A stretch of 64,000 nucleotides of DNA from Ligustrum vulgare (Eukaryota > Streptophyta > Magnoliopsida > Lamiales > Oleaceae): positions 59,852,234-59,916,233 of the forward strand of contig OY743174.1 of assembly GCA_963555705.1 (NCBI GenBank), in the 5' to 3' direction. Position numbers and translations under genes: made by a program. The notes under the pieces were generated by a model. It was given only the letters and a program-made list of their open reading frames with translations. It was not told where the DNA came from and ran no database searches. Every line of letters begins with the position of its first letter. The stretch's first letter is position 1. Positions 1 through 10,962 of this stretch are shown here, in pieces.

Positions 1-398
1 GAGCCGCTGAACGCGGCTTTAGAATTATGGTAGTTTATGAAAGGTGAATCAGAGTTGCCTTGTCTTTGGATGAATTCTTGCACAAAAGGTTTATGATGAA
101 AATCCACAATAATCAAAAGCCATATTGTATGTGTCAACTGCCATTAGCTAATAAACCTGCATACGATCAAAAAAATATAATTAAAAAAAAGCTATTAAAC
201 CTTTCGGGAATACCCATAAAAAGACGTACCAACATAAACATCTTGAAAAATAGACTTTGAAACAAAACATCTGAAAAATATATTTTGACTATTCAAACTT
301 TCTCAAGTACCCTCATACATAGAATTTTCAACCAAAGTCATCTAAATATAAAACAACGTTAATTTAGTCCCCAAATAATATTTGTTGGAAACAAAATT
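1..398. other. AT-rich flank, no gene seen
   Basis: I see no gene here. The short open frame on the plus strand near 60-260 is low-complexity and matches nothing I know. Bases 391-398 (acaaaatt) are the left copy of the target-site duplication of the MITE that follows. Confidence 0.6.
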
Positions 399-1028
399 AG
401 GGATGACAATGAGGCGGGGAATCCCCGGCAAAGACGGGGATGGGGATGAAAATGCATTCCCGAACTGGGGACGGGGACGGAGATGACCATTTTATCTCCA
501 TCCCCAATTAACAAGTTCGATTAAAATTTAAAAAGCCAAAAAAAAAGTATAAAAAAAAGTCTTATATTATCTGTACAAAAGTACTATGATGTTAAAATTT
601 CTTGCACCAAAAATTTATTACTTATCAAGTCATAAACTTTAAATACTTATTTTAAAAAAGTTACTGATTATTAATTAGTAAGCTTAACGAGTTGTACTTT
701 CTCATATAATCAAATATAAAATAAAGACACAAACAAAGATGAATATATATATTTGATTAATGTCCAAATAATGTGTCAAGATTATTAGATATAAAAAAAT
801 GATAGGATTGTTCGTACATGTTTCTTATATTGTCTGCATAAAATCATTTTAAAACTTAAAAAAAAAAAACAAATGGAGATGTAAACGGGGATTTTTCTGT
901 CCTTATCCCCGCCCCGCCCCATCCCCGATTAAATGGGGATGGGGCGCGGATGAGGATGGTAAATCATTAACGGGGCGGGGACGGGGAAATGCATCCCCGC
1001 CCCATACCCGTTCCTTTGCCATTCCTAC
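399..1028. mobile_element. hAT-like MITE with G/C-rich ends
   Basis: This 630-bp non-coding element has inverted termini. The left end reads AGGGATGACAATGAGGCGGGG and the complement of the right end is a close match (TAGGAATGGCAA, then GGGTATGGGGCGGGG). Both ends have unusual runs of GGGGATGGGGATG and complements around an AT-rich middle. The 8-bp direct repeat acaaaatt lies at 391-398 and 1029-1036. An 8-bp duplication and a TAGGGATGGCAAT-like terminus fit non-autonomous hAT elements. The exact border is uncertain by 1 bp. There is no transposase. Confidence 0.8.
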
Positions 1029-1036
1029 ACAAAATT

Positions 1037-1839
1037 ATAAAATTAGTTTTTACCTAATTAAATTTATGCCCGTTTATGACCCCCCACATACTTGAAGAAA
1101 AAAGGAAGATTTAATCAGGAGTTTACATAGAGAATATATAGATTTAATTAGTGCTGGAAGAGAATCAAGTACCAGAGCTATAAAATTATATGAAGAACTT
1201 AAAAGATTAGTTAAACAACATATTGAATAATTGAGATTAATAGAAATAAACGAATTAGTACAGGAAGAAATATTTTTTAGAAGAATCAGGAGACGATTAT
1301 AATTCCGCAAGAAAATAGAGAGTGTGTTCTTCAAACATACAGAACGTTAATCAGAGGATTTTACAATTTTGCATTCACAAGAGTTGTCTATTTTTATTTA
1401 TCAAAATTCAATTTGTAAAAATTTCAGTATTTTTCAACAGTAAAATGTATTTTAAAATTTCAAGATGATCTTTTAAATCAAGAGTTCTTATTGGGATTGA
1501 TTGTAAGTCTAGTAAAGAAGTTTTGCAGAAAGGTATTAAAAGATGCAGGCTAGGGAGAGACTTGGACTTAGCCAATATTTTGTGATATGGATCTGTAATT
1601 TGGGAAAGGTAGGTCTTTTATACCACCATAGAGAGTAGTAGACCCAAAGTATGACCTAACCACCAACAAGGTCTAGCCCTTGAATTGAGGTCCGAAAATT
1701 GACAACAAGGTCGGGCTATAGCAAGGTCTCCAAAAGGCCTAATACCATTAACCAGGTCTGGAAAAAATCATGAATAAAGAGAAGCGTGTGGCCCAAAACA
1801 GTGAGATCGGACTATTGTCCAATCATTATTTATCATATT
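1037..1839. other. Unassigned repeat-like DNA with a short open frame
   Basis: The plus strand at about 1094-1229 can be read as a charged, helix-like stretch (…DLISAGRESSTRAIKLYEEL…) that ends at TAA and continues in frame for about 60 more bases to a second stop. It could be a decayed fragment of a mobile-element or viral protein, but I cannot name the family and there is no start codon. The section 1600-1800 has several AAGGTC/GGTCC-rich words typical of LTRs. Nothing else is recognisable. Confidence 0.35.
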
Positions 1840-2244
1840 TCTATTATTATTTTTTTTTTCACTTACTTAGGCTGGTATTTTGGTATGGTGCTAGAATAAT
1901 ATTATTCTTTAGAAATCACACTTCTTCTTTTCTAGATTCTATTTAATCATTCCATATGAAAAACGAAAAAAGTTGGTTCTTAACGAGGATCCGTGGCATT
2001 AATCATAGAACTTGAGAAATGCTTGAATGATTCGAGTTCAGTACTTTTCTTTATTCTTATTTATCCTCATATAAAGGCTTGTTCATATAACAAGAGAGAT
2101 AATGAAAAAGAAAATCTTGCCTTTCTTTATTCCTATTTTTCGGTATATAAGAACATATTTAATAGATTCTTTATATTTAAAGAGTATCTTCTACATAATA
2201 AAGAGTATTTTTAAATTTAAAAAGCAAAATTTTTTACACTCTAA

Positions 2245-2452
2245 CAAAATCTTTATTTTTGGTTCTTTATTTTACATTCTCAAAAGAATATTTTACCATT
2301 GTTTGGTAGAGATTAAGATCAAATTTTTTGTAGTTTTCAATAAAAGTTGATGAGAACAAAATCTTTATTTTTGATTCTTTAAAGAATATTTAACCCTTAT
2401 TTGGTAGAGATTAAGATCAAATTTTTTGTAGATTTTGATAAAAATTGATGAG
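2245..2452. repeat. Tandem duplication, about 105-bp unit
   Basis: Two adjacent AT-rich copies each run from AAAATCTTTATTTTTG through TTGGTAGAGATTAAGATC to TTGATGAGA. The second is slightly diverged and carries a small deletion. There is no coding potential. Confidence 0.75.
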
Positions 2453-3083
2453 ATGTATGTTTGAAAAATTGTGAATCTCATAAAATATGTGATTGATATT
2501 AATTGTTGACTTTTGACTTAAATTAAAATCTAATTTTAATATGTACTAAAAATGGCTTATTGAATTACTGTATTTGTAGTTAATATATATATATATTTAT
2601 ATTTATAAAAGTCACGATCAATGAAATCAAATATATAATAAAGAAAGTTAATGTATAAAGCATTGAGAATGGAAATTCTTCTACCCACTCTTTAAAATTA
2701 AAATGTTAAATTAAAGAGTTAATTGGAGATGAATTTTATGGGTTAGCTCTATAAATTAAAGAGTATTTTAAGGTTAAAGAGTTTGTTGAAGATTCTCTAA
2801 ATAACGAATTCATATAACGAGAGACAAACGAGAAAAGATAGTAGTGCCTTTATTTATTCCTATTTATCATTATTATACATATAGAGTTAATTCCTAGAAT
2901 GAGAGTGACAAGGGAAAGGCAATAAATTTGTCCCGTCTCTAACAGCGTAGACGAGGTGGTTTAAATTAACAATAATCAGGTTAATGAACAAATACTTATT
3001 CATATAATAATAAACAGTTTGCATATTTCACTGATGATGATGGGCCATTTTTTTTTTCTTGGTATGTATGTACATGTGTGTAG

Positions 3084-3408
3084 TACTGAGGTGGCCGAGC
3101 TCCTGAAAGTACGCGTGCTTGATGTTAAGGGCTCCTTAGGTGCAGAACAATTGGATCCAAAAACATTGTATGGTGCTTATATTGTGTTCAAGCTCAGAGC
3201 TTGGGCGCATGGTCTCGAGCACCTCAAAGCATCAGTTAATGGCAAGAAATGGCCAGTGGTTTTTCTTCCGCGCTCAGATGGGTGGATAGAGATTCAACTT
3301 GGAGGATTCTTTGGCCAGGAAGTAGTAATGGAACTAGATGACAAAGATGAGGACTATTGGAAGTCTGGTCTCCTCGTCAAAGGAATTGAAGTTCGTTCGA
3401 CCTTTTAG
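3084..3408 (+). pseudogene. PP2/Nictaba-like lectin, C-terminal exon only (copy 1)
   Basis: The exon follows a splice acceptor (...GTGTGTAG at 3083) and encodes the C-terminal half of a phloem protein 2 / Nictaba-type domain. It begins TEVAELLKVRVLDVKG, then has YGAYIVFKL, a GLE turn, the hallmark DGWIEIQLGGFF, and ends WKSGLLVKGIEVR. PP2 proteins are carbohydrate-binding proteins of phloem or of stress-induced nucleocytoplasmic lectin families. The exon is open to its TAG stop, but no start codon precedes it. The upstream exon present in copy 2 (15035-15126) is missing because of a deletion near 2900. I therefore call it a 5'-truncated pseudogene, although a fusion transcript cannot be excluded. 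The open frame does extend upstream through the intron to 3019, but that part is not protein-like. Confidence 0.85.
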
Positions 3409-3559
3409 AACAAGTATTGTTATGTATGTCCTAATATATATGATGCTCTACTATTATATTATAAATAAAACCAACAAGTATCTAATGTGCTATTTCATAT
3501 ATATGTAATTCTCTGTATGTGATTTTCCATGGGTAAAATACTTCTATGCATGGTTATTC

Positions 3560-3568
<9 letters not shown>

Positions 3569-3632
<64 letters not shown>
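3569..3632. repeat. (CT)n microsatellite
   Basis: About 32 uninterrupted CT units lie just downstream of PP2 copy 1. The equivalent place in copy 2 (about 16526-16555) has only a short TTC/CT tract followed by an A run, so the array expanded after duplication. Confidence 0.97.
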
Positions 3633-3635
<3 letters not shown>

Positions 3636-3977
3636 AAATAATAAGAGAGAATCCTAAGTATGTCATCGTTACAAAAACTACCAATAAAGCTCATTTTAAA
3701 AACAGTAATGCTAGCATGAGTACTCTATATAGTATTGGATTAAACGACTACCACCTACACTGTAGCTACCCTATGCTAAAATTGATAAGAGATGTTTTAC
3801 GTACTTTTTTTAAAAAAGGACTTAAAATGGTAAAATGGGAGTCAGCGATCCAAATTCCAAAACAAATTAATATAATGTGAAGATTGGTATGTTGGTGACC
3901 ATGAAATTAATTTTAAAATTAATTGGAAGGGTTTCAGAAGTTTTTGTCAGCAGATATTTTAGGAAGGTCTCTACAAT

Positions 3978-4020
3978 GGGTAATTATATGCAAGCTACAA
4001 ATTTGAATTTCTACACCACA
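3978..4020 (+). repeat. Mutator-MITE terminal fragment (copy 1)
   Basis: GGGTAATTATATGCAAGC followed by CTACACCACA resembles the left terminus of the MITE at 17658. The same fragment is at 16856 in duplication copy 2, so it predates the duplication. No opposite end was found. Confidence 0.5.
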
Positions 4021-4185
4021 TTTTGACTGCTCTTAAAATTTTCAATTTTTGTTTAGTGTAATGATTATATCTTCAACTCTTTTTCAATGAATCCTTCCAT
4101 TATTTAACGTATTGTGTCTTTGATGTTGATTTCTTAAAAAATATTCTACGTGCTTACTTTGGAATGAGGAAAAAAATGCCCCACT

Positions 4186-5009
4186 TTTGCATTTAATATT
4201 ATATATAATCAATAAGGGCACATGAACAAATTAGTGAAAAAGGATCCCCAATTCTCAATAAATATATAGGATTTATAAGGCAAAAAAGTATTCCCGAATC
4301 CCTACTCATAAGAACTATACAAGATTAGTAAGAGCACACACGTAGAGAGTGGCAAAAAAGACAACATTTGTTCGGGGTTGATTAATATCGAAATGTTTTG
4401 CATTATGTACTTTGTGTTATGCTGTTTTGCATTTGAAACCCTATAGCTACTATTAATCGAGGCTTTCAAATATTGTGGTCGCGTCTCTTAAGTTAAATGG
4501 TAAATAGTATATTAGGTACATCGAATAACTCCCCCCCTTATCTATTGTTTGTCGACTTCAGATAAATAAAGGATACCAAAAAGCCATCTTTTATTACTTT
4601 ATTCAACGGTAGTTCACCATAAAAACGTGTTTGGTGATGCTTTATTGGTTTACAAAAAGTTCAAAAATATTTGACGTCCTGGCAGATCAACGACAAAACA
4701 TACAATTTCATAGCTATTAATCGTGTAATTCGTGCACAGAGTGACGATCACTTTTGATCGCTTTGCCCAATGTTTTGCCTGAATCTTTAATTGTAATGGC
4801 TAACAAAAACCGAAAAATATTGTATGTTTTGCTGAGACAAAAATATATGCATTCATCGTTTACGTAATGTTCGAGTCAAAACATAAGACTAATTTGAAAA
4901 TGACGCAGGACGAAGTTGAAGCAAATAGGGATTTGACGAAGAAGGTGAACGAGCTGACAGCACTGAAGCTATCCCCCACAGTTTTACATGAATATGTCAC
5001 CCTCCTACT
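4186..5009. other. No gene seen
   Basis: The open frame at 4867-5067 has a short charged N-terminal part (…KMTQDEVEANRDLTKKVNELT…) that could be helical. It has no recognisable domain and runs into retroelement sequence. Nothing else is supported. Confidence 0.4.
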
Positions 5010-5469
5010 ACCCTTACCATGTGATGCAGGGTGCAAGAAAACAAGGAATTTCAAACGAAATCCCTAAAAGATAAAACTTGGAATCCACCAAGAATAAGAG
5101 AAATCTCAAGAATTTTATTAATATAAATGAATGAATAAAACAATGAATTAACCCTCTATTTATAAGATCATAAAAGAAGAAATTTGTTCTAAATCAACTA
5201 GAAAAGCAAGAAATCTATTCTAGATCAAATAAACAAAAAGAATTCAAAATAAACTAAATGACATAAATAACGCTAAAATAATAAAACACTATTTTCGCTG
5301 TCCAAATGAAAACGAACGCCCGAAATCCATCATATGTCACAACGACGCGGTGAGTTGCACTTGTATTATTGAGCTACCAAAAGTAGATATAATATAGGCC
5401 CCAAACAGAGGTTGGATGCCAAATATGTAAATTGCGGTCTAGTCCTTTACGATCTAATTGTTCTTCAAT
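5010..5469 (-). mobile_element. Probable 3' LTR remnant of the gypsy element
   Basis: This lies downstream (minus strand) of the integrase stop. On the minus strand it contains a TATA-like CTTATAAATAGAGGG (about 5150-5166), as expected for an LTR promoter. I could not fix the borders and there is no second LTR in the window to align it with. Confidence 0.4.
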
Positions 5470-7143
5470 TCACTCTGTCATTTTTTCTACATCATTCCCT
5501 TCCACCTTCGAAGAACTCGATCCCGAGTTATAATCTGGATAAAGCGGAACATCATCACAAAACTCATAAAGATCAGCTACATTGAAAGTGCGAGATATGT
5601 TCATGTCAGGAGGCATGTCGATCACATATGCGTTATCATTAATCTTCTTCATCACCTTGTACGGACTATACTTCCCTGGTTTTAATTTGTTATAAGATTC
5701 AACCGGGAACCTTTCCTTACGTAGAAACACCATAACCTGATCACCTTCAGCAAACAATTTCTTGCATCTCTTGACATCTGCTGCTGCTTTATACTTTGCA
5801 TTCTTCTCCTCCAATCGTAATTTCACTTCTGCCTGAACATCCCGAACTTGTTCAGCCATGTTCTCGGCTGCCATACTTGCTCCAGCAACCTTAGGGAGTT
5901 TTTCCATATCCAAAGCATGCTTTGGTGGTTGCAAATCTACCAAAGCGAAAGGCGATTTACCAGTAGTGGTGTGAACTGCATTATTGTAAGCGAACTCAGC
6001 ATGAGCTAGTGCCACATCCCACTGTTTTGGCTTGTCATCACAAATACTACGAATTAGATTTCCTAACGTGTGGTTCAAGTTCTCAGTCTGACTATCGGTC
6101 TGTCGATGTGCAGTGCTACTGAACTTGAGCGTAGTATCCATCCGTTGCCACAATGTAACACAAAAATGGCTTAGGAACTCGGAGTCTCTGTTGGAAGATA
6201 TGGATTGCGGCACCCCATGTAAACGAATAATTTCCCAAAAGAATAACTGAGCCACATGAGATGCATCTGAAGTCTTCCGACACGGAATAAAATGCCCCAT
6301 CTTGGAGAATCTGTCAACTACCACAAGGACAGAATCGACTCCTCCCTGAGTTCGTGGAGGCCCCAATACAAAATCCATTGAAAAATCCTCCCATATTCCA
6401 TTAGGTACAGGCAAAGGCATGTAGAGACCCGTATTTTGTGCTTGCCCCTTAGCAGTCTGACACACAAAACACTTCCGAACGAGATTTCCCACATCACGCT
6501 TCAGTTGAGGCCAATAATACCTCTCTATTACTCCACTAATAGTCTTCTCATGCCCCAGGTGACTGCTCAAACCACCACCATGTAATTCTCGAATCAATTT
6601 CACCCTCAAGGGACTCCGAGGAATGCACAACTGATTGCCCCGTAACAAGTAACCATCGATGATGTGAAATTCTCCTTCCGTTTTTTTTTTCTGAATACAC
6701 TTATCCCACAACTCAGAAAATCTTCATCCCCAGAATACAAGTCTTTCAAAAATTCGAACCCTATAACCTCTTGCTGCATTGTTACCAGCAAACTTGCATG
6801 TCGACTCAAGGCATTAGCTACTTTGTTCAAAGCTCCAGACTTGTGTTTCAATATAAATGGAAATTTCTACAAATAAGTCGACCACCGAGCATGCATATTG
6901 CTCAAACTCCATTGGCTATTTAGATACTTTAATGCTTGATGATAAGTGTATAGAACGAACTCTTTCTGAATCAAGTAGTTATCCCAATGTTTTAAAGCAC
7001 GAACAATGGCATAGAATTCCTGATCATAATTACTCCACTTTTGACGTGCATCACTTAATTTTTCACTGAAAAACGCTACTGGTTTCTTCTACTGTGAGAA
7101 AACTGCCCATATTCCAATTCCACTAGTATCGCACTCCACTTCG
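5470..7143 (-). pseudogene. Ty3/gypsy RNase H-integrase remnant
   Basis: Reading leftward from 7143, the frame starts in RNase H (FEVECDTSGIGI), continues through [21 protein letters not shown] and NALSRH, then enters integrase. Integrase has an H2C2 zinc finger ([11 protein letters not shown]...CFVCQ) and a core with D in [10 protein letters not shown] and E in QTENLN. It ends with [14 protein letters not shown] and NVADLYEF and no chromodomain in the remaining C-terminus. The frame is broken by a TAG in RNase H (about 7092) and a frameshift in an A10/T10 homopolymer near 6680. The second catalytic aspartate, normally in SDRD, reads SNRD (codon AAC) near 6185. Gag, protease and RT are missing, so this is a dead, 5'-truncated copy. 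Confidence 0.9.
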
Positions 7144-7555
7144 AATATCACCTACACAGTTCAGCAGCTCAGCCAATTTGTACATTCTCCTACGGTTGCT
7201 CATTGGGAATCTGCATTGCAACTTCTGAAATACATAAAAGGGACTCTGTCAAAGGGTCTTTTTTTCCCTTCTTCCAATCAGTTTTCACTCACATCCTATT
7301 GTGATGTGGATTGGGCATCATGCCCTGATTCTAGGAAGTCTTTAACTGGTTTTTGCATTTTCCTCGGTGGTGCTTTAATCTCATGGAAAACGAAGAAGCA
7401 GCAGACAGTCTCTAGAAGCTCTGCTGAGGCTGAATATCGCAGCCGACCGTTTGTGAAATTCAATGGATATCTTTTCTCTTACAGGATTTTCGCATTTCAT
7501 TGCATCTTCTAGTTCCGCTGTGGTGTGACAACCGTATAGCGGTCAATCATTGATT
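7144..7555 (+). pseudogene. Ty1/copia RNase H remnant
   Basis: The plus strand reads TYTVQQLSQFVHSPTVAHW, then LLKYIKGTLSKGL, CDVDWASCPDSRKSLTGFC, ISWKTKKQQTVSRSSAEAEY, and after a frameshift near 7440 PLWCDNRIAVNH. These are the standard copia RT-end and RNase H motifs, including the DADWA-type and RSSAEAEY blocks. The piece begins abruptly where the minus-strand gypsy RNase H ends. No integrase, RT or LTR accompanies it. Confidence 0.9.
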
Positions 7556-8944
7556 ATCGGATCGTTGACTGTTGACCGACAACCATCGACGATCACAATA
7601 GTTAGATTGTTTATTATTATTTAATTAAATAATATTAATATTAAAATTAATCAATCAAAATACACTAAACAATTATTCAATAAATTGCAATTCAAAAATT
7701 CAATATTCACAAAATCTCAACAATCACAATTCACAAATTTAATATTTACCAAATAACAATAATCACAATTAACCATTGCAAAAGCCAAAAACTTATTGAA
7801 ACGCTGATCACTAGTAATTGATCAATGTTGAAGGCTCAATAAGTCAACTACTACATTGCAAACATCAAGAGGAAGAAGAAAATCAAGTTTAGAACATTGA
7901 AACTTATTATTTACAAAAATTACAAGTTACAAAATATAAAAATTATAAATTTTTTATCAATAAGTTAATTAAGTATTCTAAAAATCATAAAGCAAATCAA
8001 TGTCATTTAATTTGTTATGGAAATTATATATCGAACTATAATTCATTTTGAAAATCAATTAAGCATGCTAAAAAATCATAAATCATATACCAAATCATTT
8101 ATTTCATTCTCAAAATTATATATCATAATCAAAGTATGAAACTATAATTCATTCTGAAAATTATATACTAATATCAATGTATTAATTTGGGGTAACTTTT
8201 TATTTACTCTCACAATCATGTATTACACACCATAATCATACTATTCAAAAAGCAAGAAAATTATTTAATTAGATGAAATGAAATAAATAATACAACAAAC
8301 TAGGAAGTAAGGAACAAATAATACCATAAGACCTAAATAATATCATAAGCCATAAAGTTCAAATAAATCCTTTTAAAATAAAGGCCCAATCAATACTTAA
8401 AAACAAAGCCCAAGCCCAATCAATACTTAAAAAAAAAGCCCAAATGAAGCACCTTCTTCCCCAATCCCTTCGTCTTCCTCGGACTGTCTATTGAATACAA
8501 CTGTGAGCACGAAGATGCCATCATTCATCTTCGTTATTGTTGTTCTATCTTCAACCTATCCGCACCATTTGCATAATCGATGGCGGCTGCAAAGTGGTGA
8601 TGTGTTGTACGTAATCGCAAAACCAGAGACAGTGCGACCGTTTCGATCTATGGATCTACTGGCGAAGAAGAGCACACCTGCAATGGAGGAGAGAGGTGTG
8701 TGGGGGTTGTAAAAAGAACGTGAGATTGGGGAGAGATAATTGGCCGCCGAGTGAGAGAGAGATGGATTGTGTCGAGGGAATTAGGTTTGGATTCCTTGGC
8801 CCAATTCTGTATATTAATTATAATAATTCATGAAATTATATTGTTTAATATTTAAGTGTGAATTATGACATGATTTTAGTATAAATAATTTGTAAACTTG
8901 TTTTTTGAAGTGTGAAGTTAAAAATCAAGTTAGGGTGTAATTTT
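7556..8944. other. AT-rich spacer with a G/C-richer block
   Basis: 7556-8430 is AT-rich and featureless. 8360-8450 has repeated AAGCCCAATCAATACTTAAA words. 8450-8770 is G/C-richer and has an open frame without ATG (8491-8712) that shows no recognisable domain. On the complementary strand it looks like a promoter or 5'-leader with CTCTCTCTCAC tracts, so it may be captured host sequence or an LTR. I cannot decide. Confidence 0.35.
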
Positions 8945-9299
8945 CACTTTTTTATATTTCTATTATATTTTTTTTTCACTTACTTGGGCTTGTATTTTGG
9001 TATGGTGCTAGAATAATATGATTCTTTAGAAATTGTACCTTGTTCTTTTCAAGATTCTCTTCAATAATTCCATATGAAAAATGCAAAAAAAAAGTCGGTT
9101 TTTAATTAACGAGGATTCGTGACATCAACCCACTACAACAAAAAATGGCTTTTGCAACACTTGAATTGCAACATTCGGCAGTTGAGTGTTTCTAAAGAGA
9201 CATATTGCAACATTTTAAGAAGTGAATGTTGCGATTGATGGTAACAATTGAGTTTTAGCAACGTTTGTCAAGTGAATGTTGCAAAAGAGACTCATTTGC

Positions 9300-9545
9300 A
9301 ACATTTATTGAAAGTTGCAAAAGAGTTCAACATTTTGCAACGTTTTTTAAACGTTGCAAAAGGGTACCCTTTTGCAACGTTTTTTAAACGTTGCAAAAGG
9401 TACCCCTTTTGCAACGTTTAAAAAAACGTTGCAAAAGGGGTACAAGAAACGTTGCAAAAGGGGTACCTTTTGCAACGTTTAAAAAACGTTGCAAAAGGTA
9501 CCCCTTTTGCAACGTTTAAAAAAAACGTTGCAAAAGGGGTACAAG
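9300..9545. repeat. Foldback array of TTGCAACGTTT / AAACGTTGCAA
   Basis: At least eight copies of the GTTGCAAAAGG word alternate with their complement CCTTTTGCAAC, often separated only by a run of T or A plus GGTACC. The transcript of this stretch would fold into several strong hairpins. A similar but more direct-repeat array is at 12230-12500. Confidence 0.85.
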
Positions 9546-10962
9546 TTGCCTAAATTATCAATTTATGAGAGATGAAGGACTAAATTGCAAATTTTGGAAT
9601 TTAAAATATATATTCAGAATTTTACTTTACTCTCTCTATTTTCGTTCAAATCAGAGAGAGAGAGACGACGCAGCGGCGGATCAGGGAGAGGAGAAGACCG
9701 GTGTTACTGCCGGTGATATCGCCGGTGATACTACGGCGCTATCACCACCGTCGCGTGGGGCTGACAAGGAGGAGGAAATGGTGGTGAAAGGGAAAGTTAT
9801 CGAGGTTAATTTGTGCAAAATACCGAGGTGAAACCGAAGCTAAAATTCGCGGTTTAGGTCGCGATTTTCCGGTGGAGAATCCGACTATCGAGGTAGGTAA
9901 CTGAGAAATCGATTTCTTTGGGTTTTGGGGAGTTTGGTTTGGGTGAAGGTGAAATGGGCAGTGGCGATTTGAAACTCGGTGTTGGTGGTTGTTCGGTTCT
10001 GGCTGCGGAAGGGGACTGCAGTGGCTGTGGTGCTTTTACTGAGAATGGTTTGGTGGTTGAAATGGTGCCGGTTGTGGTAATACTGCAGTGGTGGTGGTGG
10101 CTGATCAGTAGCTTGGTTGAAGGGTTGTGTAGGTGGTTTGGGTAGTGATGAAACAGTGGTTGGTTATGAGGACTGATTAACGGAGGTGGCGTGATGAGGC
10201 AGATTGATGTTGGTGCAGATGAGAATTGCAGTAGCGCTGTTTGGTGAATTGAGGATGATGGTTATGGTGGTGGCTTGGCATGGCTGGTTTGGCTAACTGT
10301 TGATGATGGATCTGTGCTCATGGTTTGCATATTGGGGTTAAATTGATGGAGATGATGGTGATTTAATCTGTGGCAGGTGGTTGGTTGAATTGTGATAGCA
10401 GAAATTGGAAATGGCAGAGGCAGGCTGGTGGTTGGACTGATGATTGCCGATTTTGGTTGTGATCTGTGTGTGGCTGAATATGGTGGATTGAATCATGGTG
10501 GTTTAGGGGAGGCTGAAGGCAACAAGCTGCTCAATTCGTGGTTATGGTTTGGGGCTGCAACTGATAATTGTGGTAGCTGGATTGAGGATTGTTGGTTGAC
10601 AGTGGTGACTGCATTGATGATGATAACAGTGTCCGGTTTGGAAATGGTTGAGTATTGAGGTTCAGTTATTATTGGTTTGGTTGTGAGGGATGGTTTCTGC
10701 AGTGAATGGTTGTGAGTTAGTGGATTGATATAATGATGGAAAAGCTGTGGTGTGGTGGTGATGCTGAGATTGAGTTTGCACATGGGAGGTTTGTGGTTAT
10801 GGATTGATGATGATGATAATGGTGTTGTAAAGGAATTTGTGGGGTATGAATGATATTGAAAAATGTTGTAGAGGTATCAAATGGGTGTGTGAAATAGTAG
10901 CGACACAATTTTCTAAATATTAAAATAATTATTAATTGCGTAAAAATTCAGGGTCGCTACAC
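9546..10962 (-). mobile_element. Partial LTR-type fragment related to 37044-40425
   Basis: The right end (GTAGCGACAC...AAATATTAAAATAATTATT...AAATTCAGGGTCGCTACA) closely matches the right end of the element at 37044-40425. Upstream both have a CTCTCTCTAT...GAGAGAGAG block followed by a long G/T-rich tract. Only the right part is present here; the left end grades into the foldback array. The tract gives spurious Gly/Val/Trp-rich frames on plus and His/Ser/Pro-rich frames on minus. The nature of the parent element is not clear to me beyond its LTR-like ends. Confidence 0.6.

Larger units (their letters stand above)
1840..4185 (+). repeat. Segmental duplication, copy 1 (PP2 locus)
   Basis: This block matches about 8945-17075 in the same order and orientation. 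Shared landmarks include the T-rich run followed by CACTTACTTAGGCTGG, the AAATGCTTGAATGATTCGAG word (2018 and 12519), the exon with its flanking intron, the AACAAGTATT 3' flank and the AGGAAAAAA end near 4160 and 17040. Copy 1 is shorter because copy 2 gained insertions and copy 1 lost a piece: the sequence at about 2900 jumps from the copy-2 equivalent of about 14575 to about 15150. That deletion removed the upstream PP2 exon. Confidence 0.85.

Noticed and set aside
60..260. 66-codon plus-strand frame
   Set aside because: Low-complexity Lys/Asn-rich composition from AT-rich DNA, no domain, non-ATG start.
1074..1334. 86-codon minus-strand frame
   Set aside because: Hydrophobic shadow of the charged plus-strand reading; no domain or gene context.
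8491..8712. 73-codon plus-strand frame in a G/C-richer block
   Set aside because: No ATG at the start, no homology I recognise; the block looks more like leader or promoter sequence.
10392..10908. Trp/Gly-rich plus and His/Ser/Thr-rich minus frames
   Set aside because: Produced by the long G/T-rich tract of the LTR-type fragment; the same artefact occurs at 39141-40045.
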